DNA from: DASRIA01 sp963724065
GTDB taxonomy: Bacteria; Actinomycetota; Thermoleophilia; Solirubrobacterales; JBBDJG01
DNA: 64,000 bases
Assembly (NCBI GenBank): GCA_963724065.1
Contig: CAVRTB010000002.1
Coordinates: 1 to 64,000 of the forward strand
Direction: 5' to 3'
Shown: piece by piece, positions 61,286 to 64,000 of the stretch
Numbering within the stretch: position 1 is the stretch's first letter
Layout: the number at the start of each line of letters is the position of its first letter
Made by a program: the position numbers and the translations under genes
Notes under the pieces: generated by a model
Told to the model about the DNA's origin: nothing
Databases searched by the model: none
Seen by the model: the letters and a program-made list of their open reading frames with translations, nothing else

Positions 61286-61798
61286 ATGCGAACCCCACGA
61301 CCGAGCGAGGCGACGATGCTCTACACGACTCTCGATAGCCCGATCGGCGAGCTGCTGCTGCTCGGCGACGGCGAGGCGCTCCACGGCCTCTACATGCAGG
61401 GGGGCCGCACGTCAGTAGCGGTCCGCCGCGACTGGGAGCGCCGCGACGAGCCGTTCGCCGACGCGCGCGCGCAGCTTGCCGAGTACTTCGAGGGCGGGCG
61501 CACCGCCTTCGACCTGCCGCTGATGATGAGGGGCAATGACTTCGAGCGCCGCGCTTGGCGCGCGCTCGAGGACATCCCGTACGGCGAGACGATCAGCTAC
61601 GGCGAGCAGGCGCGCCGGATCGGAGCGCCGTCGGCCGCACGCGCGGTCGGGACCGCCAACGGGCGCAACCCGATCTCGATCGTGGTCCCGTGCCATCGCG
61701 TGATCGGCGCGAACGGCAGCCTCACCGGATACGGCGGCGGCCTCGAGCGCAAGCGCGCGCTGCTCGAGCTCGAGGCCGGGGTCCAGGCGCTTGTATGA
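61286..61798 (+). CDS. ogt: Methylated-DNA-[protein]-cysteine S-methyltransferase
   Basis: This is 170 residues from ATG 61286 with GGGAGG upstream (ATG 61316 would give the shorter MLYTTLDSPIGELLL form). The catalytic motif PCHRVIGANGSLTGYGGGLERKRALLELE is intact, with the acceptor Cys in PCHRV. NDFERRAWRALEDIPYGETISYGEQARRIGAPSAARAVGTANGRNPI is the DNA-binding helix region, including the Arg finger. It repairs O6-alkylguanine in a single turnover. It is single-domain, without an Ada N-terminus. Confidence 0.93.
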   Translation: MRTPRPSEATMLYTTLDSPIGELLLLGDGEALHGLYMQGGRTSVAVRRDWERRDEPFADARAQLAEYFEGGRTAFDLPLMMRGNDFERRAWRALEDIPYGETISYGEQARRIGAPSAARAVGTANGRNPISIVVPCHRVIGANGSLTGYGGGLERKRALLELEAGVQALV

Positions 61799-61812
61799 CT
61801 TGCTCCTGAGGC

Positions 61813-62574
61813 CTACTTCCCGCGCCGGTAGCTGATGAGCGTGGCCCGCCCGCCGGGTCCGTCGGTGTGCATGCTCAGCAGCGGCCCGACGCCGGGCGCG
61901 TAGAACTTGATCTCCTCGACCTTGGGCTCGAGCGGCACGAGGTCGCGCGTCATCAACACGTCCTTGTCGTAGAAGCCGGCCGGAACCTCGACCCGCTCCT
62001 CACCGACCGTGATCACCGCGCCCCGGTCCTCGGCCTTGCCCTTGTAGTACTCCTGCCGGTACGAGAGGCCGGGCTCGGGGTCCGCCGGCATCGCGATCCC
62101 CGGCTGGGCGCCGTCGACGCCCGCCTCGAACGATCCCTCGCGGTCGAGGAACCGGCCGTTCTCGAAGTTGCGCACGGCCTCGCCGAGGTACCAGACGTTC
62201 CCGTCCTTGTCCTGGGCGTACCAGTCGTCCGTGATCTCGACCGGCTTGCCGTTGTCGGTCACGACGTCGGTGATCACACGGGCCGTGATGCCGTTCGCGA
62301 CCTTCTTCGTCTTGTCGGTGACGGTCACGACGACGCGCTCGTCGGTGCCCGTGGTGTCGGTCTCGCGAAAGACCCAACGGCTCCCTGGGCTCATCGGCCA
62401 ATACGGATTGTCGATGTTCGTCGAGAAGTCGGCGGGGTCGAGGTCCACGGGCTCACTGCCCTGGGGGAGCCCGCGATTGTCCGCGCCCGAGTTGTCGTCG
62501 TCGCCGCAGGCGACGATCGCGAAACTTGCGGCGATGCATGCCACGGCCGCGGCGATCAGCGTTCGCTTCCTCAT
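61813..62574 (-). CDS. Secreted lipoprotein of unknown function
   Basis: This is 253 residues from ATG 62574. The lipoprotein signal is MRKRTLIAAAVACIAASFAIVACGDDD, with a lipobox ending in IVAC and an acidic linker after Cys. The mature part has repeated beta-strand segments: NPYWPMSPGSRWVFRETDTTGTDERVVVTVTDKT and ARVITDVVTDNGKPVEITDDWYAQDKDGNVWYLGEAV. I know this as a widespread actinobacterial lipoprotein pattern, without named activity. It is likely exposed on the outer face of the membrane. Confidence 0.8.
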   Translation of the reverse strand: MRKRTLIAAAVACIAASFAIVACGDDDNSGADNRGLPQGSEPVDLDPADFSTNIDNPYWPMSPGSRWVFRETDTTGTDERVVVTVTDKTKKVANGITARVITDVVTDNGKPVEITDDWYAQDKDGNVWYLGEAVRNFENGRFLDREGSFEAGVDGAQPGIAMPADPEPGLSYRQEYYKGKAEDRGAVITVGEERVEVPAGFYDKDVLMTRDLVPLEPKVEEIKFYAPGVGPLLSMHTDGPGGRATLISYRRGK

Positions 62575-62720
62575 TGTCAGTGCTCCCGTGTCGTGGTGGG
62601 GTGACCGCTCCGACAGGCCACCGGGAAACTGCTTTCTACGAGGCAAAAATGAGAGCGCGATGAGGATGTGATGAGGCCGGCGCCCGGGTCCACGAGGCGG
62701 CGGCGTCATATGCTGCGCCG

Positions 62721-63515
62721 ATGGGATCGACGGTGCGCCTCGACGAGTCCGTCCACATCGACGCGTCGCAGGCCGAGGTGTGGGACGCGATCGCCGACTA
62801 CTCGTTCGACGAGCGCTGGCGCGGTGGGCTCACCGAGATGACGCCCGACCCGCCCGGCCCCCCGGCCGTCGGCACGCGCGTGCACGAGGTGGTCAGGTTC
62901 GCGGGCCGGGCCTTCACGACGGACTGCACCGTCACGAGCGTCGAGCCCGGCAGCGCCTACGAGTTCACCGGCAACGGGACGAGCGGCGAGCTTCGGGGAA
63001 GGCGCACCGTGCGGCCCCGGACGGTCGGCACCGGCAGCTCGTTCGGCTATGAGATCGAGCTGACGCCGCGCCGGCGCCTGCGCCCGCTCGCACCGCTCCT
63101 CGGCCCCGTCCTGCGCGCCGGCCTGAAGCGCGACCTGCACCGGCTCAAGGGCCTGCTCGAGAGCGGCGAGCGCGCCGCGTGCCCGGTCGCGCTCGTGGAG
63201 TTCCCCGCCGACGACCCCGATCGCGCCCGCCGCTTCTGGAACGGCCTGCTCGGGATCGAGCTTGCGGCACGCACGCCCGATCAGGGCGCGGGCTGGCAGA
63301 CCGGCTCGGGCGAGCCCGCGATCGGATTGCACGAGCGCGGCCGGGGACCCGGCGACTCGTTCTCGCTGCCCTATCTCCACGTCCACGACATGGCGTCCTC
63401 GCTCGCGCAGGTCGAGGCTCTTGGCGGGAGCGTCGTGCATCCCGGCGAGGGGTTCGCGATCTGCAAGGACTCCGAGGGAAGCCCGTTCGGGCTCACCGCG
63501 CGCAAGCTTGCCTGA
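62721..63515 (+). CDS. SRPBCC-VOC fusion protein
   Basis: This is 264 residues. Residues 1-150 form an SRPBCC (polyketide cyclase/START-like) domain: VRLDESVHIDASQAEVWDAIADYSFDERW and ETTDC-like TVTSVEPGSAYEFTGNG. Residues 155-264 form a glyoxalase/VOC domain: CPVALVEFPADDPDRARRFWNGLLGIELA and YLHVHDMASSLAQVEALGGSVVHPGEGFAICKDSEGSPFGLT. The VOC metal triad His-Glu is not complete in sight, so it may bind ligand rather than catalyse. The fusion of two small-molecule folds is uncommon. Confidence 0.8.
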   Translation: MGSTVRLDESVHIDASQAEVWDAIADYSFDERWRGGLTEMTPDPPGPPAVGTRVHEVVRFAGRAFTTDCTVTSVEPGSAYEFTGNGTSGELRGRRTVRPRTVGTGSSFGYEIELTPRRRLRPLAPLLGPVLRAGLKRDLHRLKGLLESGERAACPVALVEFPADDPDRARRFWNGLLGIELAARTPDQGAGWQTGSGEPAIGLHERGRGPGDSFSLPYLHVHDMASSLAQVEALGGSVVHPGEGFAICKDSEGSPFGLTARKLA

Positions 63516-64000
63516 GCGGGCGCTGGAGCAGGTCGCGGCGCGGGCCCTCGCGACGGGCCAGATCGCGTTCGACACCGAGTTCATGTCGGAGGGACGCTAC
63601 TTCCCGCTCCTGTGCCTCGTCCAGGTTGCCGCGCAAGGCGACGACGGGCAACCTCTCGTCGCGACGATCGATGCACTCGGCGACGAGGATCCCGGTCCGC
63701 TGCTCGCCGCGCTCGGCGACCCGTCGGTGGAGGTGCTGGTCCACGCCGGCCGCCAGGACCTGGCGATCGTCGAGCACGCGTGGGGCACGCGGCCGACGAA
63801 CGTCTTCGACACCCAGATCGCCGCTGCGCTCACGAGCACCACGCACCAGTCGAGCTACCAGTACCTGGTCGGGCAGTTGCTCGGCCGCTCCCTGAAGAAG
63901 TCCGAGAGCTTCACCCGGTGGGACCAGCGCCCGCTCACCGACCGGCAGCTCGCCTACGCACGCCAAGACGTCGAGCACCTCGTCGCCGTGGCGGCCGAGC
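63508..64000 (+). CDS. rnd: Ribonuclease D (3' truncated)
   Basis: The frame opens with TTG 63508, overlapping the upstream stop by 8 nt, and runs off the window. IAFDTEFMSEGRYFPLLCLVQVA is Exo I with catalytic Asp and Glu. HAGRQDLAIVEHAWGTRPTNVFDTQIAAALT is Exo II. YARQDVEHLVAVAAE is the DEDDy Exo III with Tyr and Asp. It trims the 3' ends of tRNA and other RNAs. The HRDC domain lies beyond the window end. The TTG start is a choice; no ATG or GTG is closer in frame. Confidence 0.85.
   Translation, partial: MPERALEQVAARALATGQIAFDTEFMSEGRYFPLLCLVQVAAQGDDGQPLVATIDALGDEDPGPLLAALGDPSVEVLVHAGRQDLAIVEHAWGTRPTNVFDTQIAAALTSTTHQSSYQYLVGQLLGRSLKKSESFTRWDQRPLTDRQLAYARQDVEHLVAVAAE

Overview
The window is GC-rich, densely packed and bacterial. 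Gene content points to an actinobacterium, most likely class Thermoleophilia (Solirubrobacterales relatives). This is inferred from protein style, not from a marker gene. The signs are an IlvG-like enzyme of the mycobacterial type, an imuB-DUF6504-dnaE2 mutasome, a DesA3-type desaturase with its flavin reductase, DUF5701, DUF4386 and DUF2867 proteins, and a CsoR copper operon. No phage, insertion sequence, CRISPR array or rRNA is visible. The only RNA gene found is an initiator tRNA. Both ends cut genes: ilvG on the left and RNase D on the right.

Layout. 1-5.7 kb: end of ilvG, ppx, a hemolysin III membrane protein, an SRPBCC-like protein and a secreted copper-monooxygenase-like protein. 5.7-10.5 kb: SOS-type mutasome (imuB, DUF6504, dnaE2) behind a GAAC-N4-GTTC LexA box. 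10.5-22.1 kb: a lipid and peroxide island. A large AAA regulator heads a tightly coupled operon with a small catalase-like haemoprotein, a fatty acid desaturase, a PhoD-like phosphatase and a possible papain-fold protein. A DyP peroxidase pair is divergent and a patatin lipase follows. 22.2-31.3 kb: a GGDEF/HD-GYP protein, a second desaturase, three NTF2-fold proteins, carbonic anhydrase, tRNA-fMet with its own promoter and terminator, and a secreted CocE-type peptidase. 31.5-42.8 kb: ArsR-MMPL export operon, TetR/DUF2867 pair, FAD oxidoreductase, SDR, ion channel, MFS and a solo HD-GYP protein. 42.8-52.1 kb: a UbiE-like/UbiA-like/small peptide/DUF5701 operon, the TetR-FNR-DesA3 desaturation locus, an acyl-CoA ligase and an SDR. 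52.1-64 kb: an HTH/nucleotidyltransferase pair with a perfect operator, the copper operon, DNA repair (HhH-GPD, Ogt), MFS efflux, a thioredoxin-reductase-like flavoprotein, a frameshifted AbiEi/DUF559 gene, TetR/tautomerase and RNase D.

The most unusual signals are four. (1) Overlapping double-hairpin elements occur between three convergent gene pairs, two of them 51/55 identical and 27 kb apart. (2) A second palindromic repeat of 46 bp lies in frame inside dnaE2 and again at the 5' end of the AbiEi/DUF559 gene. (3) A C-terminal module of about 205-211 residues is shared by two unrelated secreted enzymes. (4) The lipid/peroxide island could form a fatty-acid hydroperoxide pathway. Three otherwise well-conserved genes carry single-base frameshifts, which may be assembly errors.
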